This document shows, piece by piece, positions 7,150-15,626 of a DNA stretch of 26,245 nucleotides (the stretch's first letter is position 1; every line of letters begins with the position of its first letter). Under the pieces are notes generated by a model, which saw only the letters and a program-made list of their open reading frames with translations, searched no databases and had not been told where the DNA came from. Source of the stretch: CAZYEI01 sp964646425 (lineage in GTDB: Bacteria > Bacillota_I > Bacilli_A > RFN20 > JAISJY01). Both the position numbers and the translations under genes were made by a program. The stretch spans positions 1-26,245 of the forward strand of contig CAZYEI010000019.1 of NCBI GenBank assembly GCA_964646425.1. Reading direction: 5' to 3'.

Positions 7150-8520
7150 ATGAATCATAAAGAATTAAAATTAAATAAAAAGAATACTATTTATATAGGC
7201 TTTGCATTTTTCGCTATTTTAATGTTATGGCAAATCTATAACAATTATTGTCCCATTATTTTAGAATATTTATTAAATAGTAAATTTGAAGGACAAAAAC
7301 TATATTATATAATAGGTGTAATTATGGCATTAGATAATTTGGCATCATTAATAATCATGCCTTTAGTGGGAGTTTTATCCGATAAGACAAAAACAAAATT
7401 CGGTAAAAGAATGCCGTATATTTTAATTGGAATGTTGGCTTCCTTGATAGTATTTCCATTTATTGCATTAATGTTTGTTTGGAATTCGCTTGTTGGCGTG
7501 ATTGTTATGATGTTGTTATTATTAATAATTATGCAAAGTTATCGTTCTCCAGCAGTTGCTTTAATGCCGGATATAACTCCTAAGCCGTTAAGAAGTAAAG
7601 CAAATGGAATTATTAATTTGATTGGATATTTTGGTGCTGTATTTGCTGCAGTACTAGGAATGATTTTTTCGATTAATGATAATGCAGATATTACAGTAGC
7701 ACAAGAAAAAATAGTTATTCCATTCTTAATAACATCCTTTTGTATGATTGTTATTATGCTATTATTATTTTTTAAATTTAGAGAAAATCAAGTGTTGGCA
7801 GAAATGAAAGAAGATATTGCACTTGGTGAAAAGTATAGTGAAAATGTTAATAAAGTTGAAGAAAATAAACCTTTGACTAATGAAAATAAGAGAAATCTTT
7901 TCTTGATACTAATTAGTATTTTCTTTTGGTTTTTATCATTTAATGCAGTTGAAACATTTAATTCATTGTTTTCTAAAAATATTTTAGGAAATTCTGGTAT
8001 TCATAGTACTTTTACGATTATTTTGACATTTAGTTCGATTATTACATTTTTATTTGGCTCAAGTATTTCCTTAAAAATTGGAAGAAAATGGACTATTATT
8101 ATCGGATTAATTTGCTTGGTATTTGGCTTTGGAATATTTAGCATTTATACATATACAATAGCTCCTAATTATATTTGGCTAGTTTATATTTTAACAATAA
8201 TTATTGGAATGGGTTGGGCATTGGTTAATATTAATTCATATCCAATGATTGTAGAAATGGCTACATCTTCAAATATAGGTAAATATACTGGATATTATTA
8301 TAGTGCATCAATGTTGGCTCAAACTATTACTCCAATATTGATTGGACTAATTATGTCATTTAATGATACTGGATTAAAAGCATTATATATTTATAGTTCT
8401 ATCTGTATGTTAATAGCTTTATTAATTTTTTATTTCGTTAAAGAAAATAAAGAGATGAAGGAAAAATTAAAAAAGAGTGCTAGTAAAAAGGGGATAGAAT
8501 TATTAGATATTGACGAATAA
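7150..8520 (+). CDS. MFS transporter of the GPH/SLC45-like sugar type
   Basis: 456 aa, inner-membrane secondary transporter with about 12 predicted helices in two halves split by a charged loop (near residues 212-255). Seen: SDKTKTKFGKRMPYILIG after helix 2, the cytoplasmic motif of glycoside-pentoside-hexuronide and SLC45-like MFS proteins (family form SDxxxxxxGRRRPY). This suggests a sugar or glycoside substrate, cation-coupled, but nothing here identifies it and no glycosidase is adjacent. Start: ATG at 7150 with AGAGG upstream; the in-frame ATG at 7117 would place a -10 box inside the coding region. Transcribed as a single gene between two terminators. Confidence 0.78.
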   Translation: MNHKELKLNKKNTIYIGFAFFAILMLWQIYNNYCPIILEYLLNSKFEGQKLYYIIGVIMALDNLASLIIMPLVGVLSDKTKTKFGKRMPYILIGMLASLIVFPFIALMFVWNSLVGVIVMMLLLLIIMQSYRSPAVALMPDITPKPLRSKANGIINLIGYFGAVFAAVLGMIFSINDNADITVAQEKIVIPFLITSFCMIVIMLLLFFKFRENQVLAEMKEDIALGEKYSENVNKVEENKPLTNENKRNLFLILISIFFWFLSFNAVETFNSLFSKNILGNSGIHSTFTIILTFSSIITFLFGSSISLKIGRKWTIIIGLICLVFGFGIFSIYTYTIAPNYIWLVYILTIIIGMGWALVNINSYPMIVEMATSSNIGKYTGYYYSASMLAQTITPILIGLIMSFNDTGLKALYIYSSICMLIALLIFYFVKENKEMKEKLKKSASKKGIELLDIDE

Positions 8521-8527
8521 TCATTTT

Positions 8528-8563
8528 AACAGAAAAAGACTCTTTGGAGTCTTTTTCTGTTTG
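8528..8563 (+). terminator. Terminator after the MFS transporter
   Basis: Perfect 15-bp stem (8528-8542 with 8547-8561) with a TTTG loop, closing in T's. Confidence 0.9.
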
Positions 8564-8607
8564 GAAATATCATGGTTTTATGCTAAAATAAATAATTGGT
8601 GATAAAA

Positions 8608-10185
8608 ATGATGCAAGTAAGTAATATTTCTTTACAATTTGGTGGAAGAGTTTTATTTAAAGATGTTAATGTTACCTTTAGTAAAGGTAATTGTTATGGA
8701 ATAATTGGTGCTAATGGTGCAGGAAAAAGTACATTTTTACGTATTTTGTCAAATGATTTAGAACCAAATACAGGTGATGTAACAATTGATAAAAATGAAA
8801 GAGTTTCAATATTAAAGCAAAATCAAAATGCTTTTGATGAATATACATTGATTGAAACTGTTATTATGGGACATCAAAGATTAAAAGAAATTTCTGATGA
8901 AAAAGATGCATTATATACCAAAAGTGATTTTAATGATGAAGATGGCGTAAGAGCAGCAGAACTTGAAGCAGAGTTTATGGACTTAAATGGATGGGAAGCG
9001 GAAAGCGATGCAGCTTATTTGCTTAATTCTTTGAACATTGATGAAGAATATCATTATCAATTAATGAAAGATATAGATTCAAAAATAAAGGTGAAAGTAT
9101 TACTTGCACAAGCATTATTTGGTAATCCAGACATTTTAATTCTTGATGAACCAACTAATCATTTAGATGCTAAAACATCAAGATGGTTAGAAAATTTCCT
9201 TTTAAATTTTGAAAATTGTGTAATTGTAGTATCACATGATAGGCATTTCTTAAATAAGGTATGCACTCACATTTTAGATGTAGATTATGGTAAAATTTCT
9301 TTATACTTAGGTAATTATGACTTCTGGTATGAAACATCACAATTATTATTGAGACAACAAAAAGATACAAACAAAAAATTAGAGCAAAGGGTTAAAGAAC
9401 TTCAAGAATTTATTGCTAGATTTGCTGCTAATGCTTCAAAATCAAAACAAGCAACATCAAGAAAAAAAGAATTAGAAAAAATAACTTTAGAAGACATTAA
9501 ACCATCATCGAGAAAATATCCATTCGTTGATTTTAGATTTGAAACTGAAATTGGAAATGATGTTCTTTTGGTGGAAAATTTAACTAAAAAAGGATTATTT
9601 TCTAATTTAACATTTAGAATGAAAAAGGGTGATAAAATTGCTTTTTTAAGCAAAAATTCATTAGCCATTACTACTTTATTTGAGATTTTAGCGGGAAATG
9701 ATAAAGACTATCAAGGTTCTTTTAAGTGGGGGAAAACTATAAATGCTAGTTATCTCCCAAATAATAATCAAGAGTTTTTTGATAATTGCCCTCTTTCTTT
9801 AGTGGATTGGTTGCGTCAATATTCAAAAGAAGATGATGAAACATATATACGTAGTTGGCTTGGAAGGATGTTGTTTTCGGGAGAAGAAGCCTTGAAAGAA
9901 GCTAATGTTTTATCCGGAGGAGAAAAAGCTCGTTGTATGTTGTCTCGTATGATGCTAAATGCTGGAAATGTTTTATTAATGGATGAACCTACAAATCATC
10001 TAGATTTAGAAAGTATCACTGCATTAAATAAAGGAATGATAAATTATAAAGGTTGTATGTTATTTACAACTCATGATCATGAAATATTACAAACAGTAGC
10101 AAATCGAATTATCGATATTGATGATGAAAGTCGTTTTGATAAAGAAATGACTTTTGATGAATATCTTGAATTAATGCATAAATAA
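8608..10185 (+). CDS. ykpA: ABC-F ATPase, YkpA/YbiT type
   Basis: About 525 aa, cytoplasmic, no membrane segments. ABC-F proteins act on the ribosome. Seen in half 1: Walker A GANGAGKST, Walker B ILILDEPTNHLD and SHDRHFLN switch. The ABC-F linker follows, with RFAANASKSKQATSRKKE. Half 2 has signature LSGGEKARCMLSR, LLMDEPTNHLD and THDHE. Odd: the first signature is degenerate (DIDSKIKVKVLLAQ), and the second Walker A reads LSKNSLAITTLF with no GKS/T, so half 2 probably cannot bind ATP normally. From memory, YkpA relatives share part of this erosion. The frame opens at a TTG (8596); GGTGAT at 8599-8604 favours ATG 8608 or 8611. No acquired-resistance type is indicated. Confidence 0.88.
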   Translation: MMQVSNISLQFGGRVLFKDVNVTFSKGNCYGIIGANGAGKSTFLRILSNDLEPNTGDVTIDKNERVSILKQNQNAFDEYTLIETVIMGHQRLKEISDEKDALYTKSDFNDEDGVRAAELEAEFMDLNGWEAESDAAYLLNSLNIDEEYHYQLMKDIDSKIKVKVLLAQALFGNPDILILDEPTNHLDAKTSRWLENFLLNFENCVIVVSHDRHFLNKVCTHILDVDYGKISLYLGNYDFWYETSQLLLRQQKDTNKKLEQRVKELQEFIARFAANASKSKQATSRKKELEKITLEDIKPSSRKYPFVDFRFETEIGNDVLLVENLTKKGLFSNLTFRMKKGDKIAFLSKNSLAITTLFEILAGNDKDYQGSFKWGKTINASYLPNNNQEFFDNCPLSLVDWLRQYSKEDDETYIRSWLGRMLFSGEEALKEANVLSGGEKARCMLSRMMLNAGNVLLMDEPTNHLDLESITALNKGMINYKGCMLFTTHDHEILQTVANRIIDIDDESRFDKEMTFDEYLELMHK

Positions 10186-10216
10186 GTAAATATCGTGATT
10201 TTTTAATAATTATTTT

Positions 10217-10250
10217 AAATTGCATATTAGAAACACTAATATGCAATTTT
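10217..10250 (+). terminator. Terminator after the ABC-F gene
   Basis: A 14-bp perfect stem (10217-10230 with 10236-10249) with a 5-base loop, ending in TTTT. AT-rich promoter sequence for the Pot operon follows. Confidence 0.8.
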
Positions 10251-10312
10251 ATTTATAAAAAACTTAATGTTTGATAAAATTGAACTTTTTTTAATAAATA
10301 TAAAAAAGAATA

Positions 10313-10340
10313 TTGAATTATTTTTTAAAATATGTATAAT
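10313..10340 (+). promoter_or_regulatory. Promoter of the polyamine operon
   Basis: TTGAAT (10313-10318) is 16 bases from TATAAT (10335-10340). The start would be near 10347, giving a leader of about 55 bases that contains a dyad at 10363-10381. Confidence 0.65.
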
Positions 10341-10362
10341 ATTTTCGTTATTATAAAATTTT

Positions 10363-10381
10363 AGTTTAATATTACTAAACT
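10363..10381. promoter_or_regulatory. Candidate operator of the XRE-cupin regulator
   Basis: Dyad AGTTTA, 7-base centre, TAAACT, placed about 16 bases downstream of the expected transcription start and 20 bases before the regulator gene. Its position would suit autoregulation by a dimeric helix-turn-helix protein. The repeat is AT-rich, so chance is possible. Confidence 0.35.
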
Positions 10382-10401
10382 TGGTCAAAGGGGTGATTTA
10401 G

Positions 10402-10935
10402 ATGGATTTAGGTCAAAAGATAAAACAACTTAGACAAATTAATGAATTAACTTTAGCGGAACTTGCTTCTCGTACGGAGCTTACCAAAGGATTTTTATCA
10501 CAACTTGAAAATAATCTTACTTCTCCATCTATTTCTACTTTGGAGGATATATTAGAAGCTTTAGGAAGTTCACTTGCTGAATTTTTTTCAGATGCCAAAC
10601 AAGAAAAATATATTTTTAGGAAAAAAGATTTTTTTGTCGATGAAAAGGATAATTACATTATAAAATGGATTGTTCCAAATGCTCAAAAGCAAGAAATGGA
10701 ACCGATTTTGCTTGAATTAAAACCTGGATGTATCTCTGATGTAATGGAGCCTCATTATGGAGAAGAATTTGGCTATATATTAGAGGGGAGTATTAGACTT
10801 ATTTATGGTAAAAAACGAACCACTCTGCATGAGGGAGAAACTTTTTATATAAATGGAGAAGCAAAACACTATTTAGAGAATCATACTAATGAAATTGCAA
10901 AGATTCTTTGGGTGTCTAACCCACCATCTTTTTAA
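10402..10935 (+). CDS. XRE-cupin transcriptional regulator of the polyamine operon
   Basis: 177 aa cytoplasmic DNA-binding regulator. Seen: an N-terminal XRE helix-turn-helix (about 4-60) with LGQKIKQLRQ, LAELASRTELTKGFLSQLEN and SPSISTLEDILEALG, then a C-terminal cupin barrel (about 105-172) with PHYGEEFGYILEGSIRL and LHEGETFYINGEAKHYLEN. This is the PuuR-like architecture often found directly upstream of potABCD in Bacillota; the cupin probably senses a polyamine or related small molecule (inference). Strong site AAAGGGGTGA precedes the ATG. Only 17 bases separate it from potA, so it is the first gene of the operon and likely controls it. Confidence 0.88.
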   Translation: MDLGQKIKQLRQINELTLAELASRTELTKGFLSQLENNLTSPSISTLEDILEALGSSLAEFFSDAKQEKYIFRKKDFFVDEKDNYIIKWIVPNAQKQEMEPILLELKPGCISDVMEPHYGEEFGYILEGSIRLIYGKKRTTLHEGETFYINGEAKHYLENHTNEIAKILWVSNPPSF

Positions 10936-10952
10936 AGTAGGAGGATTATTGT

Positions 10953-12476
10953 ATGTCTAATGATAAAAAACAAGAACATTTAATTGAATTAAAAAATGTT
11001 AGAAAAGAATTTGATGGCACTGTAATACTTGAAAACATTAATTTATATATTAATGATGGCGAATTTGTTACATTTTTAGGACCATCTGGTTGTGGTAAAA
11101 CAACAACTTTAAGAATGATTGCGGGATTTGAGATACCTACTAGCGGAGAGATATTATTGAACGGTGAGGATATTACAAAATTACCTCCTCATAAAAGACC
11201 GGTTAATACTGTATTTCAAAGATATGCTTTATTTCCTCATTTAGATGTCTATGATAATATTGCCTTTGGTTTAAAATTAAAAAGAATTGAAGAAGAAGTG
11301 ATTGATAAAAAAGGTAATAAAATTATTAAAAAAAGAAAATTAACTAGCGAAGAAATTGATGCAAAGGTTACTAAAGCTTTACAAATAGTTGATCTTGAGG
11401 AATTTGAATGGCGTGATATTTCAACTTTATCCGGAGGTCAACAACAAAGAGTAGCTATTGCCCGTGCGATTGTTAATGAACCTAAAATCCTATTACTTGA
11501 TGAGCCTCTTGGAGCTTTAGATTTAAAGATGCGAAAAGATATGCAAATTGAGTTGAAAGAAATGCATAAAAAACTAGGGATTACATTTATATATGTAACG
11601 CACGATCAAGAAGAAGCATTAGTAATGTCTGATACAATTGTTGTCATGAATGATGGAGCAATTCAACAAATTGGAAAACCAACAGATATATATAATGAAC
11701 CTAAAAATGCTTTTGTTGCAAATTTTGTTGGCGAAAGCAATATTTATAATGGCACCGTTATAAAAGAAAATGTTGTAAGATTTTTAGGTACAAGTTTTCC
11801 ATGTGTTGATAATTTTCCAATTAATGAAAAAGTTGATGTTGTAGTTCGTCCTGAAGATGTAAAAATTGTAAAAGAAGGAACAGGACTTGTAAATGGAAAA
11901 TTAGTTAATAAAATATTTAAAGGATTAAATTATGAATATTTAGTAAAAGTTGGTAAAAATGAAGTATATATTCAAGATACTAAAAACATTGAAGTTGGAG
12001 GAAATGTTGGCATATATATTGAACCTGAAAATATTCATATTATGAATAAAATTTTCAAGAGTAATATCTATGATGGATATATTACTTCTGATTTAAAAGT
12101 TAATTTTGCAGGTGCTGATTTTGAGGCTGATATTTCATCACTATTTCCAGGTTCGCATATTGATGAAGAGGGTAATTTAGTTGATAGTCATGGGGAAATT
12201 TTAGATGTCGAAGATAAAGATGTTATTGTTGAAGTAGATATGCATGACATTGAAATTATAGATAATGATGAAGATGGTACAATTGCTGGGGAAATTGTTT
12301 CTATTATTTATAAAGGAGACCACTATCAAGTTATAATTCGTACTGAAGATGAAGATGATTTTGTTGTTGATACAGAATATACATGGAATGAATTTGACCG
12401 AGTTAGTGTAAAGATTGCTAAAGAAAAAATAAAGTTATCATTGAAAGTTGAGACAAAAGCACGTGTTAAAATTTAG
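10953..12476 (+). CDS. potA: Spermidine/putrescine ABC transporter ATPase, extended
   Basis: 507 aa; the family is usually about 360-380. Energises polyamine import with PotB, PotC and PotD. Seen: Walker A GPSGCGKTT (43-51), Q-loop Gln89, signature LSGGQQQR (159-166), Walker B LLLDEP with Glu184, switch His217, then a TOBE domain about 262-363. Two additions: a Lys/Glu-rich insert at about 111-137 between Q-loop and signature, and a 140-residue acidic C-terminal extension (about 364-507). The end of the extension (GTIAGEIVSIIYKGDHYQV and on) looks like a second TOBE-type barrel. Ribosome-binding site AGGAGG precedes ATG. The 3' end overlaps the potB frame. Confidence 0.93.
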   Translation: MSNDKKQEHLIELKNVRKEFDGTVILENINLYINDGEFVTFLGPSGCGKTTTLRMIAGFEIPTSGEILLNGEDITKLPPHKRPVNTVFQRYALFPHLDVYDNIAFGLKLKRIEEEVIDKKGNKIIKKRKLTSEEIDAKVTKALQIVDLEEFEWRDISTLSGGQQQRVAIARAIVNEPKILLLDEPLGALDLKMRKDMQIELKEMHKKLGITFIYVTHDQEEALVMSDTIVVMNDGAIQQIGKPTDIYNEPKNAFVANFVGESNIYNGTVIKENVVRFLGTSFPCVDNFPINEKVDVVVRPEDVKIVKEGTGLVNGKLVNKIFKGLNYEYLVKVGKNEVYIQDTKNIEVGGNVGIYIEPENIHIMNKIFKSNIYDGYITSDLKVNFAGADFEADISSLFPGSHIDEEGNLVDSHGEILDVEDKDVIVEVDMHDIEIIDNDEDGTIAGEIVSIIYKGDHYQVIIRTEDEDDFVVDTEYTWNEFDRVSVKIAKEKIKLSLKVETKARVKI

Positions 12477-13260
12477 ATTTACGAGAAGACATTTATCTAT
12501 TCCTTATGTTTTATTTCTTTTATTCTTTGTGGTTGCTCCAATGATTTTAATTATTGGCTATGCATTCAAGGGTGAAAGTGGAAATATAACTTTAGATAAC
12601 TTTATTACATTTTTTCAATCAAAAAGCAATCTTGATACATTTTATATTAGTATTATTATTTCACTTGCTAATACATTTTTATGCTTGTTAATAGGTTATC
12701 CAATTGCGTATATATTGAGTAACAAAAAATTTAATAAGAGTAGTGTTATTGTTATGTTATTTATTATGCCGATGTGGATAAACTTTGTTTTGAGGACTGG
12801 TGCTACAAGAGAGTTATTATATTGGATTGGTCTAGATGGTGGAAATCATCCGATTATTGCGACAATGATTGGCATGGTTTATAACTATCTTCCGTTTGCG
12901 ATTTTACCTTTATACACTACAATGTTAAAGATGGATCGTTCTCAAATGGAAGCAGCCAGTGACTTAGGGGCTAAACCGTTTCAAGTGTTTTATAAAGTAA
13001 TTTTACCAATGACAGTGCCTGGAATTGTCAGTGCATTTACAATGGTATTTATGCCAACGATGTCATCATATGTTATCGCTGATGTTATGAGTGAAAATCA
13101 ATTAATGATTATTGGAAATTTAATTCAACTTAATTTCGATCAAGGATTATGGGGGATTGGTAGTGCTATTGCTTTAATCATGCTGGTGATTATTGGAATA
13201 AGTATGTTCCTTACTCGTAATGTTGAGAAGGAAGAAAATGCTAGAGGTGGATTATGGTAA
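12448..13260 (+). CDS. potB: Spermidine/putrescine ABC transporter permease PotB
   Basis: Up to 270 aa, membrane permease with about six helices. Seen: an N-terminal LSIPYVLFLLFFVVAPM helix, and the EAA loop EAASDLGAKPFQVFYKVILPMTVPG that docks on the ATPase. Start uncertain: the frame opens with TTG at 12448, inside potA, and an in-frame GTG lies at 12463; neither has a strong ribosome-binding site, so initiation may depend on coupling to potA translation across the 14-29 base overlap. There is no in-frame ATG before the first helix. It overlaps potC by 7 bases. Confidence 0.9.
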   Translation: MRQKHVLKFRFTRRHLSIPYVLFLLFFVVAPMILIIGYAFKGESGNITLDNFITFFQSKSNLDTFYISIIISLANTFLCLLIGYPIAYILSNKKFNKSSVIVMLFIMPMWINFVLRTGATRELLYWIGLDGGNHPIIATMIGMVYNYLPFAILPLYTTMLKMDRSQMEAASDLGAKPFQVFYKVILPMTVPGIVSAFTMVFMPTMSSYVIADVMSENQLMIIGNLIQLNFDQGLWGIGSAIALIMLVIIGISMFLTRNVEKEENARGGLW

Positions 13261-14048
13261 AAAAAGTTTTGGCAAAGATATTTATATATTTAATTTTATT
13301 GTTAATGTATGCCCCAATTTTAGTATTAATTGTTTTTAGTTTTACAACAGCACGATCTCTTGGACACTGGGATGGCTTTAGTTTTAAACTATATTTAGAA
13401 TTATTTAATGATGAAAAAATTATGACTGCAGTTTGGAATACATTGCTTGTTGCTTTGTGTAGTGCAGTTGTAGCAACAATTATTGGAACGCTCGGTTCAA
13501 TTGGTACTTTTTATTCTCGAAAGAAAATGAAGGCTTCAATTAAGGCAGTAGAGCAAGTGCAAATTGCAACACCTGAAATAGTAATTGCTTTATCACTTAC
13601 TATTTTGTTTGTAGCTATTGGAATGAAATTTAATTTTATAACATTGTTAATAGGTCATGTTGTTTTAACGATTCCTTTTGTTGTTTTGAGCATTGCACCA
13701 AAATTAAAACAAATGGATCAAAACTTATATGAAGCTGCTATTGATTTAGGGGCAACACCTTCCCAAGCATTAAGAAAAGTATTAATTCCTGAAATATTGC
13801 CTGGTATTTTATCTGGTTTTATGTTATCAATAACTCTTTCGTTAGATGATTATATTATTACTGCCTTTACAAGAAATGATACTTTTGATACATTATCAAC
13901 TTATATTCAAGGAGTTATTGTAAAAAGTGGCTTACCTGCTTCATTGAGAGCATTAACTACAATTTTATTTTTAGTTGTTTTATTTGTAGCTTTATTTATT
14001 AATAAAACTAAATCAAATAATAAAAATGAGAAAGGAAGGCATTATTAA
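13254..14048 (+). CDS. potC: Spermidine/putrescine ABC transporter permease PotC
   Basis: 264 aa, second membrane permease of the polyamine importer. Seen: N-terminal helix followed by the family's SFTTARSLGHWDGFSFKLY periplasmic-side stretch, six hydrophobic segments, and the EAA loop EAAIDLGATPSQALRKVLIP ahead of ILPGILSGF. SLDDYIITAF near the end is characteristic of PotC. The start overlaps the potB stop by 7 bases, with AGAGGTGG upstream within potB. It is not fused to PotD here, unlike PotCD fusions I recall from some related bacteria. The potD ribosome-binding site lies inside its last codons. Confidence 0.93.
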   Translation: MVKKVLAKIFIYLILLLMYAPILVLIVFSFTTARSLGHWDGFSFKLYLELFNDEKIMTAVWNTLLVALCSAVVATIIGTLGSIGTFYSRKKMKASIKAVEQVQIATPEIVIALSLTILFVAIGMKFNFITLLIGHVVLTIPFVVLSIAPKLKQMDQNLYEAAIDLGATPSQALRKVLIPEILPGILSGFMLSITLSLDDYIITAFTRNDTFDTLSTYIQGVIVKSGLPASLRALTTILFLVVLFVALFINKTKSNNKNEKGRHY

Positions 14049-14049
14049 T

Positions 14050-15495
14050 ATGAAATTATTGTTAAGTATATTAATGTGTACAACTTTTATAGCAACTCCA
14101 AATATTATAACTACTAATAAAGTAGCAGATAAAAATATTAAATATGAAGATAATAAAGATAGAGTTTTAACTATTTATAATGTTGAAGAATATATTGATG
14201 AAGATTTACTTGTGGAATTTGAAAATTATTATGAAAAAACTTATGATGAAAAAATTAAAGTTGTTTATAATACTTATGAAACAAATGAAACAATGTTAAA
14301 TAATATCAAAACAGGAAAAACACAATATGATTTAATTTGCCCCTCTGATTATACAATTCAGAAAATGATTAAAGAAGATATGTTAATTAAATTTGATATG
14401 AACGAAGATAATTTAACTTATAAGTATATTAATAATTATAATGATTTTGCTTCCTCTTATATTAAAGAATTATTTATTGAGAAAAATTGGCAAGAATATG
14501 CAATTCCATATATGTGGGGAACAATGGGAATTGTTTATAATATTGATACCATAGATAAAATAGAAGATATGCATTCTTGGCTATCTTTATGGGATAAAGA
14601 GTATTATAAAAGATTTACTATTAAAAATAGTGTTCGTGATACTTATTTTGTTGGCATTGCAGATGCCTATTATGATGAATTAATAGCTGCTAAAAGTTTA
14701 TATGAAGCCAATGGTGATGCTAAAGCCTATAATAAAAGAGTAACCGAAATATTTAATTACTGTGAAGATGAACATATTAAAGAGATTGAAAAATCATTAA
14801 TTTCGTTAAAAAACAATGCTTTTGGATTAGAAGTTGATAGTGGTAAGAATGATGTTTCTACTGGTAAGATTGATATTAATTTTGCTTGGAGTGGAGATGC
14901 TGTTTATGCAATTGATCTTGCTGATGAAAATGGAATTAATTTAAATTATGTTATTCCTGATGAAGGAAGTAATATTTGGTTTGACGGGTGGGTAATGCCT
15001 AAAGGTGCTGATAAAGAACTGGCACAAAGGTTTGTTGATTTTATTTGTTCACCTAATTCTGCAATTAAAAATATGGAATATATTGGCTATACTAGTGCTA
15101 TTGCTGGTGATGATGTTTTTAATTATATTAGCGAATCATATAGTGGTGAAAGTGATTCTATTATTCCTTATGATTTATCTTATTTCTTTAATGGTACTTT
15201 ATCAGAAGGAAAAGATGCTATTATTTATATTAATGAAAATGATAGATATATTATTTCTGCTCAATATCCAACTGAAGAAGAGACATATCGCTGTGCTATA
15301 ATGCAAGATTTTGGAGAGCAAAATACAGCTGTACTAAAGGTTTGGAGTCGAATTAAGGTAATTCAGATTCCTGTAATTATTTATGTTATTTCATTGATAA
15401 TTGTTGTTTTAATAGTAACGTTATATATTGCGTATAAATTACGTAAAAATTCTATTAGAAAAAAAAGAATGAACAAACATCGTTCTACAGGATAA
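14050..15495 (+). CDS. potD: Polyamine-binding protein PotD with C-terminal membrane anchor
   Basis: 481 aa, extracellular substrate-binding protein of the Pot system; the family is usually about 350-370. Seen: a hydrophobic N-terminal signal segment (about 2-20) without a proper lipobox (ILMC precedes the only early Cys), then the PotD fold with IYNVEEYID, YDLICPSDYTIQKM, IPYMWGTMGIVYN, INFAWSGDAVYAI and WFDGWVMPKGA. Near the C-terminus is a strong transmembrane helix (about 438-461) followed by a Lys/Arg-rich tail, so the protein is likely held by its C-terminus with the binding domain outside. Start at 14050 because AAAGGAAGG lies about 11 bases upstream; an in-frame ATG at 14026 precedes that site. 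Last gene of the operon. Confidence 0.9.
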   Translation: MKLLLSILMCTTFIATPNIITTNKVADKNIKYEDNKDRVLTIYNVEEYIDEDLLVEFENYYEKTYDEKIKVVYNTYETNETMLNNIKTGKTQYDLICPSDYTIQKMIKEDMLIKFDMNEDNLTYKYINNYNDFASSYIKELFIEKNWQEYAIPYMWGTMGIVYNIDTIDKIEDMHSWLSLWDKEYYKRFTIKNSVRDTYFVGIADAYYDELIAAKSLYEANGDAKAYNKRVTEIFNYCEDEHIKEIEKSLISLKNNAFGLEVDSGKNDVSTGKIDINFAWSGDAVYAIDLADENGINLNYVIPDEGSNIWFDGWVMPKGADKELAQRFVDFICSPNSAIKNMEYIGYTSAIAGDDVFNYISESYSGESDSIIPYDLSYFFNGTLSEGKDAIIYINENDRYIISAQYPTEEETYRCAIMQDFGEQNTAVLKVWSRIKVIQIPVIIYVISLIIVVLIVTLYIAYKLRKNSIRKKRMNKHRSTG

Positions 15496-15516
15496 AAAAT
15501 TTTATATTTATATGAG

Positions 15517-15554
15517 AAAAAATGGTTTTGAGATTATTTCAAAACCATTTTTTT
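15517..15554 (+). terminator. Terminator of the polyamine operon
   Basis: A 15-bp stem (15517-15531 with 15539-15553) with a 7-base loop, A-rich on the 5' side and ending in a run of T. Confidence 0.88.
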
Positions 15555-15593
15555 AAAAAAATAATTTTTTTCTTTATTTTATTATATTAATGT

Positions 15594-15602
15594 TGCTATA
15601 AT
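15594..15602 (+). promoter_or_regulatory. Extended -10 promoter of asnA
   Basis: TGC directly precedes TATAAT (15597-15602), 25 bases upstream of the asnA ATG. No strong -35 is evident. The short leader leaves no room for a T-box or other riboswitch. Confidence 0.6.
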
Positions 15603-15626
15603 AAATAAAAAAAAGGAGATGTTTTT

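Noticed and set aside
8596..10185. Antibiotic-resistance ABC-F protein
   Set aside because: Sequence follows the housekeeping YkpA/YbiT pattern throughout, without features pointing to the acquired resistance groups.
15005..15301. 98-aa hydrophobic frame inside potD
   Set aside because: Out-of-frame shadow of potD with no ribosome-binding site; hydrophobicity comes from AT-rich codons.
15496..15626. T-box or other amino acid riboswitch upstream of asnA
   Set aside because: The leader between the promoter and the ribosome-binding site is far too short, and the only hairpin is the upstream terminator.
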